Below, piece after piece: positions 7,786 to 16,553 of a stretch of DNA of 64,000 nt. The number at the start of each line of letters is the position of its first letter. Within the stretch, counting starts at the first letter, position 1. The stretch spans positions 310,001-374,000 of the forward strand of contig AP018180.1 of the NCBI GenBank assembly GCA_002368155.1, written 5' to 3'. Origin of the DNA: Nostoc carneum NIES-2107 (GTDB lineage: Bacteria > Cyanobacteriota > Cyanobacteriia > Cyanobacteriales > Nostocaceae). The position numbers were made by a program, and so were the translations under genes. Under the pieces are notes generated by a model. The model searched no databases, was not told where the DNA came from, and saw only the letters and a list, made by a program, of their open reading frames with translations.

Positions 7786-9570
7786 CTAATCTACAATTTT
7801 GATTTCATGAATGTTCCAGAATGCACCACCAAGTCCAGAGTATTTGATACCTTCAAAGCGATTACGCACTGCTGACATTGAATAGGCATTCACCAAGTAA
7901 ATAAATGGTAAATTCTCCTGTGTAATTCGTTGAGTATCAGCGTAAATTGCTTTGCGTTTGGGTTCGTCTAATTCTCTGGCTGCTTTGATATAAAGTTCAC
8001 CAATTTCTGCTTCCCAAGGCGCTACTTCCCAACCTTGAATTGGTTTTTGTCCAGCTTGAGGTTTTTGATTAAACATATGTAATCCCCCTTCCGGAGACCA
8101 GACGTTAGCACCATCATTCGGTTCTAAACCACCTGTTAAACCTAATAAAGAAGCTTCCCAATCTAATGTATTAGAAAGTTTATCTGTGTAGGTATTCCAT
8201 GCCAGTGGCGTGAAGTCTACTGTAATCCCGATTTTGCTCAAATCTCGTTTAATTTGCGACCCCACTGCTTCGCGAATCTTATTACCTGCATTCGTGAGCA
8301 AAGTGAAGCGTACATTGTTACCTTGAGAATCGATTAGCTGATTTTTTTCGTTGTATTTAAAGCCGGCTTTGAGTAACAATTGCTTGGCTTTATCTATATT
8401 GTAATTATAGACTTTTAACCCTTCTTGCGGTGAAAGATAATAGGGACTTTGTACAGAAATAGGTGAATCTTGAGGTTGACCTAAGCCACGAAATGTATTG
8501 TTGATCATTGTTTGTCGATCAATGGCATAGGCTACTGCTTGCCGAAACTCTACAGTATTAAACCAACGTGATTTGATCGGATCTATAAGAGGTTTGCCAT
8601 CTCTAGAACCCTTATTTAAGTTGAAGAGTACAAAGGTTGTACCTGAACCAGGCCCACCATTATATATCTTGAAATTACCCTGGTCTTCTTGCACTTTTAA
8701 CAACGAAAAGTATTCTGGTGACACACCGACAGTATCTAACCCACCAGAACGGAATTGCAGTAAAGATGTATCTGTGGATTCAACAATTTGCCAAATAATT
8801 CTTTCAATATAAGGTTGGGCTTTTCCTTGAGCATCCTTGCGCCAATAATAGGGATTGCGGCGAAAAACTATCCGTTGGCTAGTATCATATCTTTCTAACT
8901 TAAAAGGCCCGTTCACAATCAGTTGATCGGGAGGTGTATCTACACTCCACTTTGACAGAAACTTTGGTTTACCTTCTTGGTCTTTTGTAGTTACTGATTC
9001 TCGCAATGCATGGGCTGGTAAAATTGGGTAACCTGTAGCGCTACGTAAAAAAGGTGCAAATGGTTCTGGAACAGAAAATTCCACCCGGCGATTATCAATT
9101 TTTCTGACAGTTGGTAACTTTCGACTTTCGCCAATTCTCATACCATCTCTAGCATCTGTAGGAATGGCTTCATTCAGATAAATGTCATTATAAGTAAACA
9201 CTACATCATCTACTGTTAGTGGTTGCCCATCAGACCATTTAAGATTATCGCGCAGGGTAAAAACTATTTTTAATTTATCTTCAGAAATTTGCCATGATTC
9301 TGCTAAGGCAGGCTCTACCTTGCCAGTCTCGTAACTTTCAGTAATTAAACCTTCATAAGTGAGTCCAAAAATATTCGGTGACTCAGAACTTAGAGGAAAG
9401 TTAAATGTTTTAGGGTCGCTAAGAATACTAGTTACTAACTGGGGAACTTGAGCCGCATTTGTTTTAAAATTAGATGGATTACAAGCAGCTACTGTAAGTC
9501 CTGTTACTATACAGATAATTATGAGTAAATAAAACCGTTTAACTGTAGCCAATATACTAGAAAATTTCAT
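7786..9570 (-). CDS. ABC transporter substrate-binding lipoprotein (peptide/nickel family 5)
   Basis: This 594-residue extracytoplasmic solute-binding protein is of the OppA/DppA class. It has a signal sequence with lipobox LTVAAC, giving Cys30 as the lipidated residue, then the family-5 segments: FTLRDNLKWSDGQPLTVDDVVFTYNDI near 107-133, a YWRKDAQG region, and FRQAVAYAIDRQTMI near 350. The length is usual. The ligand is probably a peptide or similar compound but cannot be fixed. No permease or ATPase genes are adjacent, as is common in cyanobacteria, where these components are scattered. The start at ATG 9570 gives a clean signal peptide. Confidence 0.88.
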   Translation of the reverse strand: MKFSSILATVKRFYLLIIICIVTGLTVAACNPSNFKTNAAQVPQLVTSILSDPKTFNFPLSSESPNIFGLTYEGLITESYETGKVEPALAESWQISEDKLKIVFTLRDNLKWSDGQPLTVDDVVFTYNDIYLNEAIPTDARDGMRIGESRKLPTVRKIDNRRVEFSVPEPFAPFLRSATGYPILPAHALRESVTTKDQEGKPKFLSKWSVDTPPDQLIVNGPFKLERYDTSQRIVFRRNPYYWRKDAQGKAQPYIERIIWQIVESTDTSLLQFRSGGLDTVGVSPEYFSLLKVQEDQGNFKIYNGGPGSGTTFVLFNLNKGSRDGKPLIDPIKSRWFNTVEFRQAVAYAIDRQTMINNTFRGLGQPQDSPISVQSPYYLSPQEGLKVYNYNIDKAKQLLLKAGFKYNEKNQLIDSQGNNVRFTLLTNAGNKIREAVGSQIKRDLSKIGITVDFTPLAWNTYTDKLSNTLDWEASLLGLTGGLEPNDGANVWSPEGGLHMFNQKPQAGQKPIQGWEVAPWEAEIGELYIKAARELDEPKRKAIYADTQRITQENLPFIYLVNAYSMSAVRNRFEGIKYSGLGGAFWNIHEIKIVD

Positions 9571-9596
9571 AATTGATAATAATCAAATAACAATTT

Positions 9597-10229
9597 TTAA
9601 CTTGACTGAGAGTTTAACCATGCAAGAAAGTCTTGAGTATTCGTTAAATACTTGATTCCAGCATTCTTCAAAGCTTGTTTAACATCTCGTTTGCCAAAGT
9701 CTTTACTATTACCGCTCAAGAATACTTTCTTGTCGGTGGGGTAAGAATTTTTTCCGTGACTAATAATACATTGTAAAATCAAGTTATCTATGATGTCTTG
9801 TTTAATAAGTAGTGTTTCCGGTTGAATAATTGCGGCTTCAGAAATGTTACGAATTATATTGGTATCTAAATTGATTATTTCTGCTTTTTTAAGAAGCACA
9901 TCAATAGCATTAAAAAGACGAGATTGAATATCATTTAGCAATGATTTATTCAAAATTCGTGTCTGTTCCAAGTACGTCAGAAAAGAATGAGCATTAGGAG
10001 AAGTTAAATCTCGTTCTGAATTATTAATTTGTTTATTTAATTCTTTTTCAAATTCCTGTACATAATATTTTTCTTTTTCCCATTTATTGATTGCTTCGAC
10101 GTAACAAATATTTGGTATAAATATCCGAATTGATTGAGGTAAAGAACGCAATAAATTTTCTGCTTCTAAATCCTGTCCTTTGGCAATTGCCATCAAAAAG
10201 TTAGTTTCAACGTAAAGTATTACCATCAA
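9597..10229 (-). CDS. PIN-domain-like protein
   Basis: This 210-residue protein begins VILYVETNFLMAIAKG, matching the first strand and acidic residue of the PIN nuclease fold but with Glu in the usual Asp position. Further candidate metal ligands are Glu46 in YVEAINKWE, the LDTNIIRNI segment, and an aspartate in KQDIIDNLILQCI. The strand GNSKDF followed by LKNAGIKYL near the end fits the PIN C-terminus. Its start overlaps the preceding gene by 23 bp, so the two are translated as a unit. A nuclease or RNase role is inferred from the fold only. Confidence 0.65.
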   Translation of the reverse strand: MMVILYVETNFLMAIAKGQDLEAENLLRSLPQSIRIFIPNICYVEAINKWEKEKYYVQEFEKELNKQINNSERDLTSPNAHSFLTYLEQTRILNKSLLNDIQSRLFNAIDVLLKKAEIINLDTNIIRNISEAAIIQPETLLIKQDIIDNLILQCIISHGKNSYPTDKKVFLSGNSKDFGKRDVKQALKNAGIKYLTNTQDFLAWLNSQSS

Positions 10230-10713
10230 GATTTACCTGAGACTGAGTAGTTCCTCCTGCTAATTTTTGCAGCAAACCTATTTCTGCCAACTTTTCTGAT
10301 GCTGGCGGTGTTTCTGATTTCCAGTGATAGGCTAAGTCTCGTAACCAAGCCTCTACTAGGGTTTCTAAATAGAGATTCAATATCCTTTTGCTACTAAATT
10401 CTGGGTCATACTGACTAAGTATATTAGCAGTTTTGAGTGAAACCAGAGAATCTGAAAATTTCTTACTATCCCATTTAAAAATATCAACATTTTCTAAATC
10501 AGCCAACATAGCAAATGTGTCATGGGCTAAATAAAGACGAGTAGTTTTGGCATTTTGTAAATATGACTTTAGTTGTGAAATAGCTTCCTCTTTGGCATCT
10601 CTCCCTTCTAATTTTGTTGCTTTAACTTCCACTAATAAAACAATTTGTTCATTCTTATCCAAGACAACAATATCAGCAACATAATTAGGAATTTGAAATT
10701 TTGCAGCTTCCAT
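10207..10713 (-). CDS. PD-(D/E)XK nuclease-like protein
   Basis: This 168-residue protein carries ADIVVLDKNEQIVLLVEVKA at residues 13-32. The D-x15-ExK pattern on two strands matches type I restriction HsdR N-terminal-like and related PD-(D/E)XK folds. Starting so close to the core, it may lack an N-terminal helix. The remainder is helical with no recognised domain. It overlaps the PIN-like gene downstream by 23 bp, which suggests coupled translation. Nuclease activity is inferred from the motif; a structural role after loss of activity is possible. Confidence 0.55.
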   Translation of the reverse strand: MEAAKFQIPNYVADIVVLDKNEQIVLLVEVKATKLEGRDAKEEAISQLKSYLQNAKTTRLYLAHDTFAMLADLENVDIFKWDSKKFSDSLVSLKTANILSQYDPEFSSKRILNLYLETLVEAWLRDLAYHWKSETPPASEKLAEIGLLQKLAGGTTQSQVNLDGNTLR

Positions 10714-10812
10714 TGCTCTAGTTCTCCCAACTAAAATTTAATAATTTTTCACAAAGCTATGGCTTTTGTATATCTATGCTAGCCATTGAATACTCCTGAA
10801 TTTAAATTTAAG

Positions 10813-11298
10813 TTAATTAGCAGCTACTAACAACACAACAGCATAAGCGCATATACCTTCTTCACGCCCTACCGGGCCTAATTTCTCGTTGGTAGTAGCT
10901 TTAATAGCAACTTGATTCGGTTGCAGTTCTAAAACAGCCGCTAATTTGTCGCGCATTGTCTCAATATGAGGTTTCAATTTTGGACGTTCTGCGACTACTA
11001 CAGAATCAATATTGCCGATTTGCCAACCGCGATCGCGAATTAGCTGGTGTACTTGGCTTAATAGCTCTAAACTATCTGCTCCCGCCCATTTGGGATCTGT
11101 AGGCGGAAAATAATGCCCAATATCCCCTAAAGATAATGCCCCCAACATGGCATCCATAATCGCATGGGTGAGGACATCAGCATCACTATGTCCGAGTAAA
11201 CCTAGTTCATGGGGAATTTTCACTCCTCCCAAAATCAAAGCGCGATCGCTCACTAGTCGATGAATATCGTAGCCGTTACCAATACGAATGTTTGTCAT
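10813..11298 (-). CDS. ispF: 2-C-methyl-D-erythritol 2,4-cyclodiphosphate synthase
   Basis: IspF cyclises CDP-methylerythritol 2-phosphate to MEcPP in the plastid-type isoprenoid pathway that feeds carotenoids and chlorophyll tails. The metal site D-x-H is in GNGYDIHRL at the N-terminus, followed by [16 protein letters not shown] and [28 protein letters not shown] ends the protein. I set the start at ATG 11298 (MTNIRIG). Seven further codons upstream (MTNDKRQ) only reflect a TTTGTCA heptamer array that runs over the start. It is 95 bp from trmD on the same strand. Confidence 0.95.
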   Translation of the reverse strand: MTNIRIGNGYDIHRLVSDRALILGGVKIPHELGLLGHSDADVLTHAIMDAMLGALSLGDIGHYFPPTDPKWAGADSLELLSQVHQLIRDRGWQIGNIDSVVVAERPKLKPHIETMRDKLAAVLELQPNQVAIKATTNEKLGPVGREEGICAYAVVLLVAAN

Positions 11299-11341
11299 TT
11301 GTCGTTTGTCGTTTGTCATTTGTCATTTGTCATTTGTCATT
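11297..11341. repeat. Heptamer array (TTTGTCA/TTTGTCG)n at the ispF start
   Basis: Six or so copies of TTTGTC[AG] run from inside the ispF start region into the gap before trmD. On the minus strand they encode repeats of M/T-N-D-K-R-Q, which create a false upstream start. Confidence 0.85.
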
Positions 11342-11393
11342 GGGCGTTTGCTCACAGAGAACTAAGAACAGGAAGTAGGGATTAATAGCATAG

Positions 11394-12158
11394 TTACTCT
11401 CCTTGCTTCCTCTGCTCCCCTGCTTCCTCTGCTCCCTTATCCCCATTCCCCATTCCCCATTCCCCATTCCCCCTCTGTTGTTGCCATTTTTCCAGTAAAT
11501 CCGGGCGGCGATCGCTTGTACGTTTGATTTGTTGTTCGTAACGCCACTTGGCGATTGCAGCATGATTTCCCGAAAGTAAGACATCTGGTACTTTCCAGCC
11601 GCGAAAATTTGCGGGGCGGGTGTATTGGGGATAGTCTAATAAACCTTCCTCAAAACTCTCTGCTGTCAATGACTCTACCTTGCCGACAGTTCCTGGTAAA
11701 AGTCTCACAACGCCATTGAGCAATGCCATTGCCGGAATTTCGCCACCTGTGAGAATAAAATCTCCTAAAGAGACTTCCCGGGTAACTAAATTGAGAACGC
11801 GATCGTCAACTCCTTCGTAATGTCCGCAAATTACAATTAATTGGTTATAATTTGTGGCTAATTCACGTAAAAGTGGTTGATTGATGGTTTGTCCTTGAGG
11901 ACTCATCAAAATTACCTCTCTTTGCGGTAGAATCGGCAGCGACTCTACAGCGGCAAAAATGGGTTCTGGCTTCATCAGCATCCCCACACCGCCGCCATAG
12001 GGTTCATCATCTACTTTTCGGTGCTTGTCAGTGGTGAAATCCCGAGGATTAATCAGATTGACTTGAGCAATCTGCTTGGCTAAGGCTTTAGCCAGCAATC
12101 CGGAACTTAAAACAGAGGTAAAACAGTCAGGAAAAAGCGTAACTATATCAAAGCGCAC
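11394..12158 (-). CDS. trmD: tRNA (guanine-N1)-methyltransferase
   Basis: TrmD methylates G37 of tRNAs with a 36-G to prevent frameshifting, using S-adenosylmethionine bound in a trefoil knot. The start MRFDIVTLFPDCF, the YGGGVGMLMKPEP loop, ICGHYEGVDDRVL and LGDFILTGGEIPA are all family signatures. The normal domain ends near RRPDLLEKWQQQ (about residue 229). The last 25 residues (GNGEWGMGNGDKGAEE...) are translated from a CCCCATT-type heptamer array and are absent from usual homologues, so the original stop was probably lost to repeat growth. Confidence 0.95.
   Translation of the reverse strand: MRFDIVTLFPDCFTSVLSSGLLAKALAKQIAQVNLINPRDFTTDKHRKVDDEPYGGGVGMLMKPEPIFAAVESLPILPQREVILMSPQGQTINQPLLRELATNYNQLIVICGHYEGVDDRVLNLVTREVSLGDFILTGGEIPAMALLNGVVRLLPGTVGKVESLTAESFEEGLLDYPQYTRPANFRGWKVPDVLLSGNHAAIAKWRYEQQIKRTSDRRPDLLEKWQQQRGNGEWGMGNGDKGAEEAGEQRKQGE
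11437..11476. repeat. Heptamer array (CCCCATT)n inside the 3' end of trmD
   Basis: Four to five copies of CCCCATT overlap the last codons of trmD and add low-complexity residues to the protein. Confidence 0.85.
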
Positions 12159-12748
12159 AGTTATTCGTATTCAAGAACACTAATCTTAAATTTGAATGTT
12201 GAGGAACAACAAGAAGCTAATGTCTGCTAAAGCTACAGATAAGGTTTGTCAATAGTAACTAAAAGTACCAGAAAACTAAGCTCTTTCGTGAGATCAAAAG
12301 TTTTTCTAATTACTTAATTTATGTTTAAATATTGTCACAACTACATTTAAATTAATAATCTGTCCAAGTTAACAACTTCCAGGATGCATCAAGCCAGCCT
12401 CAGAAAACAGCTTGTCAAAACCTGCTCGCCCGACTCTAGGGCGCAGCGTAGCCCCCACTTAGCCCTACTCGCACTATTTTGCCAAACTAGCAAAAGTGGA
12501 CAGGTGAACAACAAGGCGCTGGCTTTAGAGGATAAGGGACATAGGAGAACTGAGGCATTGTTTGGATCAAGCGAGAAGTTGGCAAGACGGCTTATGCCAA
12601 TCCAAATTTCACAAAAGTGTCCTCCCCAAAAAGCAAAGCGTGAAAATCATCAGGCTACTGAACCTTGTTATATTCACACGCCATTCGCCACAAGCCAGGA
12701 AACCCTTCCCAGGCGATGGTTCCTGAAGTTGTTGACAGGAGAAACATA
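12159..12748. other. Regulatory gap between divergent trmD and cphB
   Basis: This 590-bp region separates divergently transcribed genes and should hold promoters in both directions. It contains the NtcA-type site at 12255. A 121-codon plus-strand frame (12384-12749) has poor composition for a protein and runs into the cphB start, so it is not annotated. No RNA gene was recognised. Confidence 0.5.
12255..12268 (+). promoter_or_regulatory. Candidate NtcA binding site upstream of cphB-cphA
   Basis: GTAACTAAAAGTAC matches the NtcA consensus GTA-N8-TAC perfectly. It lies 481 bp before the cphB start. A well-placed -10 box (TA-N3-T about 22 bp downstream) is not evident; TAATTA near 12307 is farther than usual. 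The consensus is expected about once per 4 kb by chance, so the site gains weight mainly from the known NtcA control of cyanophycin operons in Nostoc. Confidence 0.45.
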
Positions 12749-13612
12749 ATGCCGCAATTACAAGCTAAATCGCTGGAAATGAGGACACCCCAAGCAACTA
12801 AAACCGCCGTTCTGGTTATCGGAGGCGCAGAAGACAAAGTTCATGGCCGCGATATCCTCAGAACTTTTTTTGGCCGTGCTGGTGCTAGCAAGGCATATAT
12901 TACAATTATTCCATCTGCCTCCCGCGAACCTGCCATCATCGGTGGTCGGTATATCCGGATATTTGAAGAAATGGGTGCTGAAAAGGTTGAAATTCTAGAT
13001 ATTCGGGAACGGGAACAGTGCGAAGCATCTCATATTAAAGCATCCTTAGAAGCCTGTAGTGGAGTATTTTTAACAGGAGGGGATCAATTACGTCTCTGTG
13101 GCGTATTGGCAGATACCCCAGTGATGGACATTGTCCGACAGCGAGTCAGATCAGGGCAGCTTACCTTAGCAGGCACAAGTGCAGGGGCAGCAGTGATGGG
13201 GCATCACATGATTGCTGGTGGCGGTAGCGGGGAAACCCCAAACCGTTCTCTGGTCGATATGGCAACTGGTTTAGGATTTATTCCCGAAGTGATTGTAGAC
13301 CAACACTTTCACAACCGTAATCGCATGGGGCGATTAATTAGCGCGATCGCTGCTCACCCCGATCGCCTAGGTATTGGTATTGATGAAGACACTTGTGCGG
13401 TGTTTGAACGTGATGGTTGGTTACAAGTGATGGGTAAAGGTAGTGTGACAATAGTTGATCCCACGGAGGTAACTCATACCAATGAACCCCATGTAGGTGC
13501 TAACGAACCCCTAACAATACATAATTTACGTTTACATATCCTCAGCTATGGCGATCGTTTTCACCTGTATCAGCGGACTGTATTGCCTGCTGTACACCGG
13601 ATCTCCAGCTGA
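12749..13612 (+). CDS. cphB: Cyanophycinase
   Basis: Cyanophycinase is a cytoplasmic serine exopeptidase (S51 family) that releases beta-Asp-Arg dipeptides from cyanophycin. The nucleophile motif GTSAGAAVMG places Ser144 as catalytic; AVLVIGGAEDKVHG near 29-42 and the VIVDQHFHNRNRMGRL segment are further family marks. I chose ATG 12749 (MPQLQAKS) because AGGAGA lies seven bases upstream, giving 287 residues; the frame is open for 28 more codons but without a binding site. It is followed after 171 bp by cphA, as in the cph1 operon of Nostoc. Confidence 0.96.
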   Translation: MPQLQAKSLEMRTPQATKTAVLVIGGAEDKVHGRDILRTFFGRAGASKAYITIIPSASREPAIIGGRYIRIFEEMGAEKVEILDIREREQCEASHIKASLEACSGVFLTGGDQLRLCGVLADTPVMDIVRQRVRSGQLTLAGTSAGAAVMGHHMIAGGGSGETPNRSLVDMATGLGFIPEVIVDQHFHNRNRMGRLISAIAAHPDRLGIGIDEDTCAVFERDGWLQVMGKGSVTIVDPTEVTHTNEPHVGANEPLTIHNLRLHILSYGDRFHLYQRTVLPAVHRISS

Positions 13613-13641
13613 CGGAATAGAGTATCTGAGGTTACACTGAG

Positions 13642-13745
13642 TTGATCGCTGATTTATTTCTTACTGTAGAAAAAGCACCTGAATCCTATGTAAAAAGAAA
13701 AAACTGTTCACTATAAACAGTTTAGCGATCAAAATCAGTAAGAAA
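13642..13745 (+). promoter_or_regulatory. Interlocking inverted repeats before cphA
   Basis: TTGATCGCT (13642-13650) is complementary to AGCGATCAA (13724-13732), and TTTCTTACTG (13657-13666) to CAGTAAGAAA (13736-13745). The order is A-B-A'-B', so the RNA could form a pseudoknot rather than one hairpin. Between B and A' is a hairpin, AAACTG/CAGTTT (13701-13706 with 13718-13723), directly abutting A'. The set ends 38 bp before the cphA ATG. Confidence 0.5.
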
Positions 13746-13783
13746 CTAGAATATTGGTTCCGAATCTCCATCTACCTATTCCC

Positions 13784-16486
13784 ATGAGAATCCTCAAGAT
13801 CCAGACCTTACGCGGCCCAAACTACTGGAGCATTCGACGCCACAAGTTGATCGTCATGCGACTCGATTTAGAAAACCTAGCCGAGAAGCCCTCGAATGAA
13901 ATCCCTGGTTTTTACGAAGGATTAGTTGAGGCGCTGCCAAGTCTGGAGGGCCACTATTGCTCCCCTGGCTGTCGTGGTGGTTTTTTAATGCGGGTGCGAG
14001 AAGGCACCATGATGGGCCATATCGTCGAACATGTAGCTTTAGAACTGCAAGAACTAGCTGGAATGCATGTAGGCTTTGGTCGCACCCGCGAAACTGCTAC
14101 ACCCGGCATTTACCAGGTAGTCATTGAGTACCTTAATGAGGAAGCGGGACGCTACGCGGGACGAGCTGCTGTGCGCTTGTGCCAAAGTATTGTAGATCGC
14201 GGTCGCTATCCCAAAGCAGAGCTAGAGCAAGATATCCAAGACTTAAAAGACTTCTGGCGAGATGCGTCTTTGGGGCCCTCTACAGAAGCGATCGTCAAAG
14301 AAGCAGAAAAACGAGGTATTCCCTGGATGCCTCTAGGGGCGCGCTTTTTGATTCAGCTAGGCTATGGCATGAACCAAAAGCGGATGCAAGCAACTATGAC
14401 CGATAACACCGGCATTTTGGGAGTAGAACTAGCTTGCGATAAAGAAGCCACCAAACGCATCCTCGCTGCTGCTGGTGTACCAGTGCCTAAAGGTACAGTC
14501 ATAAACTTCTTAGATGATTTGGAAGAAGCTATTGAATATGTTGGTGGTTATCCCATAGTCATCAAGCCTTTGGATGGCAATCACGGACGGGGTATCACTA
14601 TTGATATTAGAACCTGGGAAGAAGCAGAGGCAGCTTATGAAGCCGCTAGACAGGTTTCCCGCTCAGTAATTGTCGAGAGGTATTACGTCGGACGCGATCA
14701 TCGGGTATTGGTGGTAGATGGCAAGGTCGTCGCAGTCGCCGAACGTGTACCAGCTCATGTAGTTGGTAATGGTAGATCTAGCATTGCGGAACTAATTGAG
14801 GAAACAAACCAAGACCCCAATCGCGGCGAGGGACATGATAATGTGCTCACCAAGATTGAACTTGACCGGACTAGCTACCAGCTTCTAGAAAGGCAAGGTT
14901 ACACCCTAAATAGCGTGCTTCCCAAAGGGACAGTTTGTTATCTGAGGGCAACAGCTAACTTAAGTACAGGAGGCTGTGCTGTAGATCGTACTGATGAAAT
15001 CCACCCGGAAAATGTTTGGCTAGCACAAAGGGTAGTCAAAACTATTGGGTTGGATATCGCCGGACTAGATATTGTCACCACCGATATTAGTCGCCCCTTA
15101 AGGGAAGTTGATGGCGTAATTGTGGAAGTCAACGCCGCTCCTGGCTTTAGAATGCACGTTGCTCCGAGCCAAGGCATTCCCCGCAACGTTGCTGGCGCAG
15201 TGATGGATATGCTGTTCCCCAACGAACAATCCAGCCGCATTCCCATCCTCAGTATTACGGGTACTAATGGTAAAACTACTACTACAAGACTGTTAGCACA
15301 TATATACAAGCAAACAGGGAAAGTAGTAGGTTATACAACTACAGATGGAACTTATATTGGTGATTATTTAGTAGAAGCTGGTGATAATACTGGGCCGCAG
15401 AGCGCTCATTTAATACTACAAGACCCGACTGTAGAGGTGGCAGTATTAGAAAGCGCGCGAGGGGGTATTCTGCGTTCTGGCTTGGGTTTTGAAGCCGCAA
15501 ATGTTGGTGTGGTATTAAATGTTGCCGCTGATCATTTAGGTATAGGTGATATAGATACCATCGATCAGTTAGCTAACCTCAAGAGTGTAGTTGCAGAAGC
15601 TGTATTCCCTGATGGTTATGCCGTACTTAACGCTGACGATTATCGCGTAGCAGCGATGGCAGAAAAAACCAAAGCGAATATTGCTTACTTCACCATGAAT
15701 CCCGACTCAGAACTGGTGAGGAAGCACATTCAAAAGGGCGGAGTCGCAGCTGTTTATGAAAATGGTTATCTCTCCATAGTCAAAGGCGATTGGACACATC
15801 GCATCGAAAGAGCAGAAGCTATCCCCTTAACAATGGGTGGACGTGCGCCATTTATGATTGCTAACGCCTTAGCAGCGAGTTTGGCAGCTTTTGTGCAAAA
15901 CGTCACCATTGAGCAAATTCGCGCTGGCTTAAAGACATTCCGTGCTTCTGTGAGTCAAACTCCAGGACGGATGAATTTATTTAATTTGGGTCACTACCAT
16001 GCTTTGGTAGATTATGCTCACAACCCAGCTAGTTACGAAGCTGTGGGTGCTTTCGTCCGCAATTGGACTTCTGGACAACGCATTGGCGTAGTAGGGGGGC
16101 CTGGCGATCGCCGTGACGAAGATTTTGTCACCTTGGGCAGATTAGCAGCCGATATTTTTGATTACATCATTGTCAAAGAAGACGATGACACTAGGGGTCG
16201 TCCTAGAGGTTCCGCCTCAGAGTTAATCACTAAAGGCATTACCCAAGTTAAACCTAATTGCCGTTTTGAATCAATTCTGGATGAAACCCAAGCCATTAAT
16301 AAAGCCTTAGATATGGCTCCGGAAAATAGTCTGGTTGTGGTTTTACCAGAAAGCGTCAGCCGTGCTATTAAGTTAATTCGCGCACGTGGCGTAGTCAAAG
16401 AAGAAACACAGCAATCAAATACACCCGCAACTGTTGTAGATTCTCAAAATGGTGTGGCTTCTTCGATTATCAACACGCTGCTTTAG
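13784..16486 (+). CDS. cphA: Cyanophycin synthetase
   Basis: CphA polymerises cyanophycin, an aspartate backbone with arginine side chains, using ATP for each addition. The N-terminal domain begins MRILKIQTLRGPNYWS. An ATP-grasp domain (about 220-480), with VIKPLDGNHGRGITID, adds Asp, and the Mur-ligase-like domain with P-loop GTNGKTTT at 493-500 adds Arg. The 900-residue length is normal. I chose ATG 13784 rather than the in-frame TTG at 13754 because the protein then starts as known homologues do. It lies 171 bp after cphB in the same direction; the gap holds an unusual set of inverted repeats that may affect expression. Confidence 0.97.
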   Translation: MRILKIQTLRGPNYWSIRRHKLIVMRLDLENLAEKPSNEIPGFYEGLVEALPSLEGHYCSPGCRGGFLMRVREGTMMGHIVEHVALELQELAGMHVGFGRTRETATPGIYQVVIEYLNEEAGRYAGRAAVRLCQSIVDRGRYPKAELEQDIQDLKDFWRDASLGPSTEAIVKEAEKRGIPWMPLGARFLIQLGYGMNQKRMQATMTDNTGILGVELACDKEATKRILAAAGVPVPKGTVINFLDDLEEAIEYVGGYPIVIKPLDGNHGRGITIDIRTWEEAEAAYEAARQVSRSVIVERYYVGRDHRVLVVDGKVVAVAERVPAHVVGNGRSSIAELIEETNQDPNRGEGHDNVLTKIELDRTSYQLLERQGYTLNSVLPKGTVCYLRATANLSTGGCAVDRTDEIHPENVWLAQRVVKTIGLDIAGLDIVTTDISRPLREVDGVIVEVNAAPGFRMHVAPSQGIPRNVAGAVMDMLFPNEQSSRIPILSITGTNGKTTTTRLLAHIYKQTGKVVGYTTTDGTYIGDYLVEAGDNTGPQSAHLILQDPTVEVAVLESARGGILRSGLGFEAANVGVVLNVAADHLGIGDIDTIDQLANLKSVVAEAVFPDGYAVLNADDYRVAAMAEKTKANIAYFTMNPDSELVRKHIQKGGVAAVYENGYLSIVKGDWTHRIERAEAIPLTMGGRAPFMIANALAASLAAFVQNVTIEQIRAGLKTFRASVSQTPGRMNLFNLGHYHALVDYAHNPASYEAVGAFVRNWTSGQRIGVVGGPGDRRDEDFVTLGRLAADIFDYIIVKEDDDTRGRPRGSASELITKGITQVKPNCRFESILDETQAINKALDMAPENSLVVVLPESVSRAIKLIRARGVVKEETQQSNTPATVVDSQNGVASSIINTLL

Positions 16487-16492
16487 TCGATA

Positions 16493-16520
16493 GTAGAGAT
16501 GCGATCGCTCGTATCTCTAC
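16493..16520. terminator. Hairpin between convergent cphA and tatA
   Basis: GTAGAGAT (16493-16500) pairs with ATCTCTAC (16513-16520), extended by a C-G and a G-U pair inside; the loop holds a GATCGCTC core close to HIP1. No long T-run follows. Its place between two converging genes suggests a bidirectional terminator. Confidence 0.45.
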
Positions 16521-16553
16521 CATTGACCTTTGCCATGCTGCCAATTTTGCAGA

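Noticed and set aside
12384-12749. 121-codon frame upstream of cphB
   Set aside because: Unprotein-like composition, no family likeness, and it covers the region expected to contain the cph promoter.
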